From the NCBI GenBank assembly GCA_963676045.1, contig OY780938.1, positions 744,001 through 808,000 of the forward strand: a stretch of 64,000 bases of DNA, given 5' to 3'. The notes beneath the pieces were generated by a model. The model searched no databases, was not told the DNA's origin, and was given only the letters and a program-made list of their open reading frames with translations. Position 1 is the first letter of the stretch; every line of letters begins with the position of its first letter. The translations under genes and the position numbers were made by a program. This document shows positions 54,124-63,199 of the stretch, piece after piece. The DNA is from Methanogranum sp963676045 (GTDB taxonomy: Archaea > Thermoplasmatota > Thermoplasmata > Methanomassiliicoccales > Methanomethylophilaceae).

Positions 54124-55392
54124 TCAGATCCTGAAAATCTTGCTGCCGGGGAAAACGGCCTTCGAACCGAGATCCTCCTCGATCCTGAGTAAACGGTTGT
54201 ACTTTGCCGTTCTCTCTCCGCGAGCGGGTGCTCCCGTCTTGATCTCCCCCGATCCCCATCCTACGGACAGGTCTGCGATGGTTGTATCCTCGGATTCGCC
54301 TGAGCGGTGTGATACTACGACATTGTATCCGTTGTCGAAACTCATCTTTGCCGCATCGCCGGCCTCGGATATCGTACCTATCTGATTTACCTTCAGCAGG
54401 AGCGCGTTGGCCGCACCGTTCTCTATCCCCTTGCAAAGACGCTTCGTGTTAGTGACGAACAGATCGTCGCCCACGATCTGCACCTTCTTACCGATCATCT
54501 TCGTAAGCTCCGATGTGGTCTCGAAATCGTCCTCGAAGAAAGGATCCTCGATGCTTATCAATGGGAATTCTTCCGTGAGATACTTGTAATGGTCTGCTAG
54601 CTCTCCAGCGGATAGTCTCATCGAATCGACGTCATATATCCCATTGTTGTAGAACTCGGAGGATGCTGCATCTATTGCAAGGAACACATCCTTGCCTGGA
54701 GTGTATCCTGCGGCCGAGATCGCGCTGATGATGGTACTCAATGCCTCTGATACTGTATCCAGCGGAGGGGCGAATCCTCCCTCGTCTCCTATGTTGATCG
54801 CATTCACGCCATATTTCTTCTTCAATATGACCTTCAATTCCATGTAGATCTCCGATGACATCCTCAGACACTCTGAGAACGACTTTGCGCCTGCGGGTAT
54901 TATCATGCATTCCTGGACCTTCAGATCTCCGCCAGCATGCTTGCCGCCGTTTATTATGTTGAACATAGGGACCGGTAGTGTTACATGGTCCTTCCCCACA
55001 TACTCGTATACCTCTTTCCCTTCGACCATTGCACCGGCCCTCAACGCTGCGAGCGATACTGCCACCGTTGCGTTGCCTCCGAGCCTCGTCTTGTTGTCTG
55101 TACCATCTAGGTCGATCATTGCATCATCGATGGCCCTCTGATCCGTGACATCCATGCCTACCAGTACCTTTGCTATATCCTCGCGGATATTGCTGACGGC
55201 CTTGGTCACACCTTTTCCGCCATACCTTTTGCCTCCATCGCGAAGCTCATGGGCTTCCCAGGTTCCGGTGGATGCTCCAGAAGGCGCTATCGCGCTGATC
55301 CTGTGTCCTTTCACTGTGATCTCGGCCTCGACTGTCGGATTCCCTCTAGAATCCAATACCTCTCTTGCCCATACCTTTTCGATCTTGGTCAT
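54124..55392 (-). CDS. eno: Enolase
   Basis: A 422-aa glycolytic/gluconeogenic enzyme interconverting 2-phosphoglycerate and phosphoenolpyruvate. The N-terminus (VLDSRGNPTVE), the SGAST loop, the metal ligands in LAIDAASSEF, SIEDPF and VGDDLFVTN, and the catalytic lysine in LLKVNQIGT are all present. It overlaps the upstream response-regulator stop by four bases (ATGA). Confidence 0.97.
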   Translation of the reverse strand: MTKIEKVWAREVLDSRGNPTVEAEITVKGHRISAIAPSGASTGTWEAHELRDGGKRYGGKGVTKAVSNIREDIAKVLVGMDVTDQRAIDDAMIDLDGTDNKTRLGGNATVAVSLAALRAGAMVEGKEVYEYVGKDHVTLPVPMFNIINGGKHAGGDLKVQECMIIPAGAKSFSECLRMSSEIYMELKVILKKKYGVNAINIGDEGGFAPPLDTVSEALSTIISAISAAGYTPGKDVFLAIDAASSEFYNNGIYDVDSMRLSAGELADHYKYLTEEFPLISIEDPFFEDDFETTSELTKMIGKKVQIVGDDLFVTNTKRLCKGIENGAANALLLKVNQIGTISEAGDAAKMSFDNGYNVVVSHRSGESEDTTIADLSVGWGSGEIKTGAPARGERTAKYNRLLRIEEDLGSKAVFPGSKIFRI

Positions 55393-56324
55393 TTTTTTAC
55401 CTCTTTAGGCTTAACATCAGTAGGAGTGTAGTCTTCCAAATGGCTCTTAAGGATATACTTGTCCTTGTCTGTGAAATCACGAGCGTTCACAGATACCACC
55501 ATCGATAAGGGCTTACCGTATCTGGAAGATATCACCTCATGAATCAACGTGAGGGATGAATCCATACCGTTCTTGTAAATTATCGTATTGAGATTGTCGA
55601 AGACCACCACTGGTCTTTTTGATTTGCTTATGAAATCATTGATCTGATTCAGCATCGTACCGAGATGGAATATGTCCGAGAACTCATCGAATGAATATAT
55701 CACGAGGCCTATGGTCTCCACCTTGCAGCCTCTGAACCTCTCCTTCATCGCCTTATCCCTGGCAGAGGTTATTATCAACATATCGCATCCGTCCAAACCG
55801 AATGATGCGGTCACCCTGTAGACCTCTTTAGTATTGTCTTGAAAAAGGACATAGGACTTTCCAAATTCCAATCCCATCTCCTCGAGAGAACTTCCGATCT
55901 CGGTCTCGGTTCTCTTCCTGAGCTTTCTAGGTTCTTTCTTTTCCGGCTTGACCGCTTCAGCCTTGTCCTCTTCTGTGTTCTTGATATTCTCAAGAGATGC
56001 GAGTATATCCGATGACAGGAATGGTTTCGTCACTATCGCCTTGACATAATTGTTGTCCGACGGTACCTTTTCACCAGCACTTCTTAGTATGACAACCTTG
56101 GCCTTCCTCTCCGTCAGTATCTCAGACATCGCATCGATGATCTTCAGACCGTTGTTGCCTTCCATGTCAGCATCTATTATGACAAAATCATATTTCGGGT
56201 CCAATGCCATCTTTGCGGCGGAATCTGCCCTGTCTTTGATATGGACCTCATAACCTGCATCGGTCAATATCTCCTTAATGACCTGCGCTATTGCCAAATT
56301 ATCATCGATCACCAGTACTTTCAT
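55389..56324 (-). CDS. Response-regulator receiver plus DUF835 domain protein
   Basis: A 311-aa protein. A CheY-like receiver (residues 1-115) has the DD pair at the start, the phospho-acceptor in FVIIDADM (about residue 52) and the lysine in VTKPF. A charged Lys/Glu linker follows. The C-terminal DUF835 domain (about 150-295) is RecA/KaiC-like, with VVVFDNLNTI as a Walker-B-like strand but no clear Walker A. The combination is archaeal, with unknown output. It is coupled to eno by a four-base overlap. Confidence 0.85.
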   Translation of the reverse strand: MKVLVIDDNLAIAQVIKEILTDAGYEVHIKDRADSAAKMALDPKYDFVIIDADMEGNNGLKIIDAMSEILTERKAKVVILRSAGEKVPSDNNYVKAIVTKPFLSSDILASLENIKNTEEDKAEAVKPEKKEPRKLRKRTETEIGSSLEEMGLEFGKSYVLFQDNTKEVYRVTASFGLDGCDMLIITSARDKAMKERFRGCKVETIGLVIYSFDEFSDIFHLGTMLNQINDFISKSKRPVVVFDNLNTIIYKNGMDSSLTLIHEVISSRYGKPLSMVVSVNARDFTDKDKYILKSHLEDYTPTDVKPKEVKK

Positions 56325-56427
56325 TGATTTCCCCCAAACAGGTCATTACTTGAACCACCATCGAACTATAAAACAAATAGTAATTCTCTCTGATGGAGAA
56401 AAGTCCATAGCATTCGCTCCAACAAAG

Positions 56428-56446
56428 AAAAACGGCCGTTCGGCCG
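56428..56446 (-). terminator. Terminator after the L40e gene
   Basis: On the minus strand CGGCC-GAAC-GGCCG is followed by TTTTTC, a short GC stem with a U-run, about 18 bases after the L40e stop. Confidence 0.7.
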
Positions 56447-56464
56447 GAAATAAAATGAAACAGC

Positions 56465-56614
56465 TTACTGTTTCCTGCTCTCTCTTGCCTTTGGCCTGAG
56501 ATTGCTGTAACCACACTTACGACACTTGGATGCCTTCAAAGGGTTGGTTGCATAGCAATTCATGCAAACCGATTTGTCAAGGAGCCTGTGTTCGGCCTCT
56601 TTGAAACGTGCCAT
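56465..56614 (-). CDS. rpl40e: Ribosomal protein L40e
   Basis: A 49-aa ribosomal protein with N-terminal MARFKEAEHRL and a zinc site CMNC...CRKCG, ending basic (RPKARESRKQ). Length and motif match archaeal L40e. The start is ATG 56614, and a hairpin terminator follows. It is monocistronic between the TIM-barrel gene and the response regulator. Confidence 0.95.
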   Translation of the reverse strand: MARFKEAEHRLLDKSVCMNCYATNPLKASKCRKCGYSNLRPKARESRKQ

Positions 56615-56670
56615 ACTATATTCCTCTGGAAGTACGATTATAAATAAGTCTTATATAAGGTTTCTTAAGC

Positions 56671-57627
56671 TCAGTCGAACAAGGAGCGCTGTTTTTTGAA
56701 ATCCTCGATCAGATTATGCCCATTTGATGATAACATCTCATGAGTTACGTAATCTGGATGTATCCTATCAACCAGCTCGTTGCACCTTTTGCTTGTGAAG
56801 GGCCTGTGCTGATCTATGTTACCTACATGCTCATAGGAACTTTTCATTATGCCTTCGAAGCCCTCGTCCCAAGAGATTTCCCTTTCCTCGAACGAGTGCC
56901 TGTACGCTGCCGATGCACTGTAGTGCAGATGCATCACCATTATCCTATCTATCATGTCCTTGTTGTATCCATCCATTACCTTCAAGGCCCCTTCTATTGC
57001 AGAGGACTCATCCACAGCATCCGGAAGGCCGTTCATGAGATGACCTGTGTCCAGGCAGAAGCACCAGTTGTCGAACTCCAACCTGTCTTCAAGGAGCTTG
57101 TGCTCCCATGGTTCCCTCAGTCTTAGACCTGACCACCACAGGTTCTCGAATGCCAATCTGATGGGGGGTTCCCCTCCTTTGTAGTTCGATGCGACCGTGT
57201 TGACCATCTCTGCGAATGCCATCAGGACCTTCCTGTCATCAGATACGTAATGGCGGTGGAAGACCTGCTCGAGATCTGTGCTGCCGGCATGCAGGACGCC
57301 GTATGCGGGATGCACCTGTTCAGCCTTCTCTATCATCTTGCATATGTTGGATACGATCTCTTCCCTGTCTACGCCGAATGTTATGTATGTCAGGTCACCG
57401 CGTGAATACCTCTCGGCATCAACGTTCCCGCTCCAACCCCTGTACCAATCAACGGCGTACGGAAGATGCACAGATGGCGAATATGGAAGATAACAAGTGG
57501 GCACATCGTCGTATAGGGTGAATAGTTCGAGACCGTCACACCCTATGCTTCTCAAGAATCCCCCGACATCCTCTTTGGAGAAATCGTCGAGGGATTGAAA
57601 AATAGAATAACTTAAAAGATGTTTCAT
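56671..57627 (-). CDS. Sugar phosphate isomerase/epimerase-like TIM-barrel protein
   Basis: A 318-aa protein of the xylose isomerase-like TIM-barrel superfamily. VLHAGS, LAFENLWWSG, CLDTGHLMNG and MHLHYS correspond to the metal-binding strands (His, Glu, Asp-x-x-His, His). Metals and an AP endonuclease- or epimerase-like reaction are possible, but the substrate is unknown. It starts eight bases after the HTH-regulator stop, so the two are probably cotranscribed. Confidence 0.85.
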   Translation of the reverse strand: MKHLLSYSIFQSLDDFSKEDVGGFLRSIGCDGLELFTLYDDVPTCYLPYSPSVHLPYAVDWYRGWSGNVDAERYSRGDLTYITFGVDREEIVSNICKMIEKAEQVHPAYGVLHAGSTDLEQVFHRHYVSDDRKVLMAFAEMVNTVASNYKGGEPPIRLAFENLWWSGLRLREPWEHKLLEDRLEFDNWCFCLDTGHLMNGLPDAVDESSAIEGALKVMDGYNKDMIDRIMVMHLHYSASAAYRHSFEEREISWDEGFEGIMKSSYEHVGNIDQHRPFTSKRCNELVDRIHPDYVTHEMLSSNGHNLIEDFKKQRSLFD

Positions 57628-57635
57628 GGATCGCC

Positions 57636-58223
57636 TTATATGAGCTCGAAGGCTGCATTCAAAGCGGCCTCTATCGCGATGGTCTTGGTATCTCCTGCAC
57701 CAATTATCAAGACGTCACTCTGAGTTATGCCTGTGTCCTTGCGTATCGTGTATGCATTCTCCGGATCTTTCTCATCCAATATCCAATCTGGAGGTATCAT
57801 GAGGTTGCCTTCCCTTATTATTATGGTCGTACATCCTGCAGCTCCGACCTTTATCCCAGCATCGCGCTGCTGCATGCCGTTGCCGATCTTGTCAGCGACA
57901 CCGTGTACCAGTATCCCCTGCCAATAATCACCGACCACCGATCCAGGTATGGAGGGCACTTCCACGACCTTTATCGGGATCTGGTGAAGGAAGGTCAATC
58001 CGGCCTTTGTTATGGAGATCCCTGTCTGTTTGACCTGGATGAAATCCCACTCTTTCAGGGTCTCGATTATCCTACGCATGCTGCCCTCGCCGATTCCTAT
58101 CATGTCGGCGAGGTTCTTCCTACCCATCCTCTTCCCATCGGAAAGAAGATAGAGCGCCCAGTAGATGTTCGCATCATTGAAGCGGAACATCGGACCGAAT
58201 TGTGGAACCTCCATTATTTTCAT
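57636..58223 (-). CDS. Winged-helix regulator with DUF4443-like C-terminal domain
   Basis: A 195-aa protein. A winged helix spans residues 20-80 (GRKNLADMIGIGEGSMRRI as recognition region, GISITKAG as wing). A C-terminal alpha/beta domain has VKVGAAGCTTIIIREG-like sequence and GAGDTKTIAIEAA, as in archaeal DUF4443 proteins. Ligand unknown. It is followed by the TIM-barrel gene, so it may control a sugar-phosphate pathway. Confidence 0.75.
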   Translation of the reverse strand: MKIMEVPQFGPMFRFNDANIYWALYLLSDGKRMGRKNLADMIGIGEGSMRRIIETLKEWDFIQVKQTGISITKAGLTFLHQIPIKVVEVPSIPGSVVGDYWQGILVHGVADKIGNGMQQRDAGIKVGAAGCTTIIIREGNLMIPPDWILDEKDPENAYTIRKDTGITQSDVLIIGAGDTKTIAIEAALNAAFELI

Positions 58224-58251
58224 ACACTCAACCTCAGAAGACAGAACATCC

Positions 58252-59487
58252 TCAGAATGTCCTTACCTTTCCACTGACGATAAGTTCTGTGACTTTATCA
58301 ACATTGTCAAGCCATTCGCTGGCAATGGATTCGGCCTCTGACTTCCACTTGGAAAGCTTGGGGTTGGTATCGACGCCTACAGACACTATATCGACTGAGC
58401 AGTTTAGTGGGTGTGAAACTGGCTTTCCGATCTGGGAGAGTATCCTAACGCGGATCTCTGCATCATCGGTGACCTTCTTTGCCACATCATCTGCGATCAG
58501 CTTCGACATTATGTTGTATATCTTTCCGATGTGCGTTATCGGGTTCTTACCGGATGTTGCTTCCATCGACATTGGCCTGTATGGCGTTATGAGTCCGTTG
58601 CACCTGTTGCCTCTTCCAACGGATCCGTCATCCCCCATCTCCTGGGACATTCCTGTGCAGGTGAGATAGTAAACATTCCTCTTGTAGTCGTCACCGGTGT
58701 TGATATCGAGATCTACCGTGACCTTCTCGCTTCCGATCACCTTGAGTGCGTTGTCGTATATCGCTCCGTGCATCTCTTTGATTATTGACTGGTAAGCGGA
58801 CGCGTCCTCGATGTGCTTGTCGATCATCGCGCATGCGACTGTGAGTGTTATCTTCTTATCGACCCTTGAGGCCATTACCTTTACATCCTGTCCGGATGCG
58901 GGGATCGTTTTCTTCATCTTACCGTTGATGAACTCCTCGGTCTTGAGTACGAGGCTGTCAGTTACGGAGAACGGGGCGTATCCAACTCCGAACGATGTGT
59001 CGTTCGCCAAGTGGCCAGATGCCTTGTACACGCCTGTAAGGTCGTCGGATCCCATTCCGATCCTTGCATCAAGGACCACTTCTGAATCAACGTCCAGATT
59101 CGGGAATGTCTTGTCGAGGTATTTCCTGGCTGCTTTGAGGGCCACAGGTTTGCATGGAAGCTCGATTGTATCCTTGCCTGTGTCGATCTTTGTGGTCGCA
59201 CGTCCTACCAAGAGGATGTACGAGGGGTCGATTATGTGTCCGCCGCCGAATCTCGGTGCGGCCTGACCTGCTGCGATCTGAGTCTCATCGGTGTTGTGGT
59301 GGAGTACGTGTCCTACCTCTTTGATGTACATCCTACAGAGGGATTTACTTACTTCCTCTGCAAGAGCATCTGCTACGGAATCGGGATGTCCTATTCCTTT
59401 TCTCTCTACTATCTCTATCTGTCTCTTTGGAAGGGGTATCTCGTTGATGCCACCGACATAAATATTCTTCTTTTTCTCTACGGCCAT
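58252..59487 (-). CDS. mat: S-adenosylmethionine synthetase, archaeal type
   Basis: A 411-aa archaeal MAT that forms SAM from methionine and ATP. VERKGIGHPDSVAD (about residues 28-41), HHNTDETQI and GRGNRCNGLITPYRPMS are signatures of the archaeal family, which differs strongly from bacterial MetK. SAM is needed by PylB and the methyltransferases in this window. An A/T-rich gap (59488-59607) separates it from the divergent HTH-CBS gene. Confidence 0.97.
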   Translation of the reverse strand: MAVEKKKNIYVGGINEIPLPKRQIEIVERKGIGHPDSVADALAEEVSKSLCRMYIKEVGHVLHHNTDETQIAAGQAAPRFGGGHIIDPSYILLVGRATTKIDTGKDTIELPCKPVALKAARKYLDKTFPNLDVDSEVVLDARIGMGSDDLTGVYKASGHLANDTSFGVGYAPFSVTDSLVLKTEEFINGKMKKTIPASGQDVKVMASRVDKKITLTVACAMIDKHIEDASAYQSIIKEMHGAIYDNALKVIGSEKVTVDLDINTGDDYKRNVYYLTCTGMSQEMGDDGSVGRGNRCNGLITPYRPMSMEATSGKNPITHIGKIYNIMSKLIADDVAKKVTDDAEIRVRILSQIGKPVSHPLNCSVDIVSVGVDTNPKLSKWKSEAESIASEWLDNVDKVTELIVSGKVRTF

Positions 59488-59607
59488 GTTAATTACCTTC
59501 TTACGTCATAATTGACACAATAATTGAAGTACAATTTCATATCTATTAATTGTAGATAAATAGATTTGACAATAATAATCATATAGGAATATTTTATACG
59601 TACTCTC

Positions 59608-60171
59608 ATGAGATTCCCTCCTGCATCGGAAATTAGGAAAATACGTAAGGGGCTTGAGATAACGCAAGTTGAGCTTGCACATTCCTCGGGCGTAAGCCAA
59701 AGTACGATCGCGAAGATAGAGAGAGGTAAGATCTCTGCGAGTTATGAGACCGTCGTCCAATTGTTCGAGACATTGGAACGCATCAACGAAGAGAACAAGA
59801 AGGAACTGATGGCCGCGGATGTCTCCTCGAAGAACGTGGTCACTGTGCAGAGCACAGATAAGGTCCATGTGGCCACTGAGCTCATGAGGACCACCGGCTT
59901 TTCACAACTCCCCGTGCTACTCGGCGAGACGCCGGTCGGGAGTGTTTCCGAAAGGAGCATATTCGACCTGCTGAGGTCCGGAAGGACCATGGAGGACCTC
60001 AAGGATGCTGAGATATCGACCATAATGGATGAATCATTCCCTGTCGTAACGGAGAACACCTCTGTGTCTGCTGTCACGACCATGATGAGCGACTGCAACG
60101 CAGTGCTTGTAGCTAAAAAAGGAAAGGTCGTTGGACTCATCACCAACGCGGACATGCTCAAACTGATCTGA
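59608..60171 (+). CDS. HTH (XRE-type) plus CBS-pair transcriptional regulator
   Basis: A 187-aa protein. The N-terminal HTH at residues 9-60 (TQVELAHSSGVSQSTIAKIERG) is followed by two CBS repeats (about 72-120 and 135-185) that bind adenosyl ligands such as AMP, ATP or SAM. It is divergent from the SAM synthetase gene, so it might control that gene in response to SAM; this is inference. It converges with rnz, overlapping it by 14 bases. Confidence 0.9.
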   Translation: MRFPPASEIRKIRKGLEITQVELAHSSGVSQSTIAKIERGKISASYETVVQLFETLERINEENKKELMAADVSSKNVVTVQSTDKVHVATELMRTTGFSQLPVLLGETPVGSVSERSIFDLLRSGRTMEDLKDAEISTIMDESFPVVTENTSVSAVTTMMSDCNAVLVAKKGKVVGLITNADMLKLI

Positions 60172-61066
60172 GTCCTTCCTTGGTCAGCATATACATCTGG
60201 AGATCGTCCGCCACATATGAACTCGCAAAGGTTTCTCTGGCCTCGGCCTCCACTATCTTACGGTCATCATAGCGATTGCTTATATGGACCAGTATTAGAT
60301 GCCTGGATCTCGAATCCCTGGCGATCACCGCTGCCTGCTTGGCCGTAGTATGAAAGTACTTACTGGCCAATTCCATCTCGTTTTCACAGTAAGTCGCCTC
60401 GTGTATGAGAAGGTCCGCATCGGATGATGCTTCCCTTACCCTGTCACATGGCAAGGTATCGCCAGAATATACCAATCTCAGACCGGGTCTGGAAGGGCCC
60501 ATCACCATATCGGGCGTTACGCCTTCGACCGATTGCCCCTCTTGCAATCTGCTGTAGTCTGAAGGCCTCAATCCGAGTTTGACGGCCTTCTCTTTGTCGA
60601 ATCTTCCCTTCTGGTCCTTTTCCTTGAGGGAATAACCTAGGGAAGGCATATTGTGCATGGTCTCGAAGCAATGGACCTCCGTAGGGCCCATGTCCACGAT
60701 ATCTCCATCCTTGAGTTCTCTTATATCCAATACATACGGTATGTCGCCATCGCAAAAGTGGATCATGGCATCCAATGCCCTCTTGAATCCTTCTGGACCG
60801 CATACGATCAAGGGGTCCTTTCTACCGGACATGCCCATGGTCTGAAGCAGCCCGGGAAGTCCGAAAACATGATCCCCGTGCATATGGGTTATGAATATTC
60901 CCTTGATCTTCATGAAGGACATGGGGGAGATCATCATCTGCCTCTGCGATCCCTCTCCGCAATCCAAGAGGATTATGTCCGAACCGGACCTGACAGCAAT
61001 GCATGGTGGCGACCTATCCCTTGATGGGAGACTTGCACCTGTACCAAGGAAAAGGACTTCCAACAT
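60158..61066 (-). CDS. rnz: Ribonuclease Z
   Basis: A 302-aa metallo-beta-lactamase-fold endonuclease that removes 3' trailers from pre-tRNAs. FLGTGASLPSRDR at the N-terminus, the zinc motif HMHGDH (about residues 61-66) and later His ligands (YSGDT, HISNRY) are present. Archaeal tRNAs with encoded CCA, like pylT here, must avoid or tolerate this cut. Confidence 0.96.
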   Translation of the reverse strand: MLEVLFLGTGASLPSRDRSPPCIAVRSGSDIILLDCGEGSQRQMMISPMSFMKIKGIFITHMHGDHVFGLPGLLQTMGMSGRKDPLIVCGPEGFKRALDAMIHFCDGDIPYVLDIRELKDGDIVDMGPTEVHCFETMHNMPSLGYSLKEKDQKGRFDKEKAVKLGLRPSDYSRLQEGQSVEGVTPDMVMGPSRPGLRLVYSGDTLPCDRVREASSDADLLIHEATYCENEMELASKYFHTTAKQAAVIARDSRSRHLILVHISNRYDDRKIVEAEARETFASSYVADDLQMYMLTKEGLRSV

Positions 61067-61075
61067 CTCACACCG

Positions 61076-61288
61076 TCAATAAACCGAATCCAATTCTCTG
61101 ATCGACTTGGATTCTTTCTTGTATTCCTTGTAATGCTCTTTGCACAAGTGAACATTGCGAACATCTGAATCCTTCAATACAAGATTGGTGTCAGCAACCT
61201 GTTTTATATTGAGGGATCTCTCAGATTCCTTATCGCAACCTACTATGTCGCAAATTTTTGTACCTGTGGCGTGCTTTGCTGTTACCAT
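61076..61288 (-). CDS. Small conserved hypothetical zinc-binding-like protein
   Basis: A 70-aa protein: basic N-terminus, CDIVGC near residues 13-18, and HLCKEHYKEY near 47-56. Together these form a possible C-x4-C...C-x2-H metal site, after which a Lys/Glu-rich end follows. It is nine bases upstream of rnz. Function unknown; an RNA- or translation-related role is suggested by the neighbour only. Confidence 0.7.
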   Translation of the reverse strand: MVTAKHATGTKICDIVGCDKESERSLNIKQVADTNLVLKDSDVRNVHLCKEHYKEYKKESKSIRELDSVY

Positions 61289-61400
61289 GAGTGGTAAATC
61301 AATCTAATTCAGATATATTACTTTCCTGTAAAAACTTATCTGGGTAGTTTAGAAAGGGATACAGGTCATGTTTAAATCGGTGAATGATATATGCAGACAT

Positions 61401-62060
61401 ATGACCAAGATTGCACCTTCAATGCTCTCTGCAGATTTTTCCAGATTCGGAGAAGAATTGATCCGCATAGACAAGGCTGGAGCGGATTGGGCACATCTTG
61501 ATGTGATGGATGGCATGTTCGTACCTAACATAACCATAGGGCCATCCGTGATCAAATCCATACGCCCATTATCAAAGATGCCCTTCGATGTACATCTGAT
61601 GATCGAGGACCCCTTGAGATATATCGATGCCTTCACGGATGCTGGGTCTGATATTATCACAGTGCACACCGAAGCCACGGGGAATGTCATGGCGGCGATA
61701 GACAGGATAAAGGACAACGGCCTCAAGGCGGGCATAACCATGAATCCTCCTACCGATGTCAAGGATTTTGACAGATATCTGGACAAGGTCGATCTGGTAC
61801 TCATTATGACCGTTCAGGCGGGATTCGGTGGACAGTCTTTCAGAAATGAATGCATCCAAAAGATCAGATATGTGAGAGAATGGGCGGACAAATACAACCC
61901 TCAACTCGAGATATCTGTCGACGGGGGCATCAACCGTGACACTGGAAAAAAATGTGTCGATGCAGGAGCCAGCGTATTGGCCGCAGGCAGCTCTCTCTTC
62001 AAATTGAAAGACATGGCCTCAGAGATCGGCATATGGAAGTACTACGGGCAGACCATATGA
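61401..62060 (+). CDS. rpe: Ribulose-phosphate 3-epimerase
   Basis: A 219-aa TIM-barrel enzyme interconverting ribulose 5-phosphate and xylulose 5-phosphate. APSMLSADF, the metal-binding HLDVMDGMFVPNI, DVHLMIEDP, VQAGFGGQSF and SVDGGIN motifs are present. I set ATG 61401, where family N-termini begin; ATG 61368 would add 11 residues. It is followed 12 bases later by fen. Confidence 0.95.
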   Translation: MTKIAPSMLSADFSRFGEELIRIDKAGADWAHLDVMDGMFVPNITIGPSVIKSIRPLSKMPFDVHLMIEDPLRYIDAFTDAGSDIITVHTEATGNVMAAIDRIKDNGLKAGITMNPPTDVKDFDRYLDKVDLVLIMTVQAGFGGQSFRNECIQKIRYVREWADKYNPQLEISVDGGINRDTGKKCVDAGASVLAAGSSLFKLKDMASEIGIWKYYGQTI

Positions 62061-62072
62061 AGAGGGATGATC

Positions 62073-63101
62073 ATGGGAGTTAATCTTTCTGGATTGGTCG
62101 AACCTAAGACCATAGAACTATCGGACCTTCGTGGAAAAACTGTTGCGATCGATGCCTACAACATGATATACCAATTCCTATCGATCATAAGGCAACCTGA
62201 CGGCAGTCCCTTGTGCGACAGGAATGGCAACATCACATCACATCTCTCCGGGATACTTTACAGGACCTCCAATCTGATATCGCAAGGAATAGATCCAGTC
62301 TTCGTCTTCGACGGAAAACCCAATAGGCTCAAGAAAGCTACTCTTGATGGAAGGAAGGAAAGGCGTGAAAAGGCAACCATCGAGTGGGAGGAGGCAAAAG
62401 AAGCAGGAGATGTAAAGAAGGCCTTCTCGAAAGCACAACAAACCTCCAGGATGACGCCCGAGATCAAAGAGTCCTCCAAGGAACTTATAAGGGCATTGGG
62501 ATTGCCTATCGTCGACGCCCCCTCGGACGGCGAGGCTCAAGCGGCATACATGTGCATGAAAGGTTCCGTCTATGCAGCGGCCTCACAGGATTTCGACTCC
62601 CTGCTGTTCGGTACACCGATGCTGGTCAGGAACATGACTATAACCGGAAGAAGGAAAGTGCCTGGCAAGGAGATCTATAAGGACGTTATGACGGAACTGA
62701 TCTCGACCAATGATTTTTTGAATTCCATCGGAATAAACAGAGAACAATTGGTGGACATGTGCATGCTCATCGGCACGGATTTCAACGAAGGCATATCGGG
62801 GATAGGGCCTAAGAAAGGACTGAAGCTCGTTAAAGAGATGGGCAGTTTGGAAAAGATACTTCCCTCCATAGGAAAAGAGATACCCGAATACGAAGAGATA
62901 CGCGCGATATTCCTGGATGGCGAACATCTCGATGATTACCAACTCAAAACTGAACAGATAGATAGGGATTCCGTCATCGAACTGATGACCAGATATGATT
63001 TCTCCCAGGATCGCATCAACGGGACGCTGGATAAGATCGAGGGTGCACGCAAGGAAGAATGCACCAGGAAAAAACAAAGGTCCCTCGACTGCTGGTTTTG
63101 A
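62073..63101 (+). CDS. fen: Flap endonuclease 1 (FEN-1)
   Basis: A 342-aa structure-specific nuclease for Okazaki-fragment and repair flaps. Start ATG 62073 gives the required N-terminal MGVNL; ATG 62067 precedes it, and GAGGGATGA is the ribosome-binding site. Active-site acidic residues lie in IDAYN, FVFDGKP, APSDGEAQA, ASQDFDSL and IGTDFNEG. The C-terminus ends in QRSLDCWF, a PCNA-binding PIP box. Confidence 0.96.
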   Translation: MGVNLSGLVEPKTIELSDLRGKTVAIDAYNMIYQFLSIIRQPDGSPLCDRNGNITSHLSGILYRTSNLISQGIDPVFVFDGKPNRLKKATLDGRKERREKATIEWEEAKEAGDVKKAFSKAQQTSRMTPEIKESSKELIRALGLPIVDAPSDGEAQAAYMCMKGSVYAAASQDFDSLLFGTPMLVRNMTITGRRKVPGKEIYKDVMTELISTNDFLNSIGINREQLVDMCMLIGTDFNEGISGIGPKKGLKLVKEMGSLEKILPSIGKEIPEYEEIRAIFLDGEHLDDYQLKTEQIDRDSVIELMTRYDFSQDRINGTLDKIEGARKEECTRKKQRSLDCWF

Positions 63102-63199
63102 AAATGGCACCAAAATCGACTCTGGATAAGTATATAATCGCGTTTAGGATAGCCCCTGTGTTGTCAGGCAAGATAGACCTGGCATAATGAGGACGAGCG

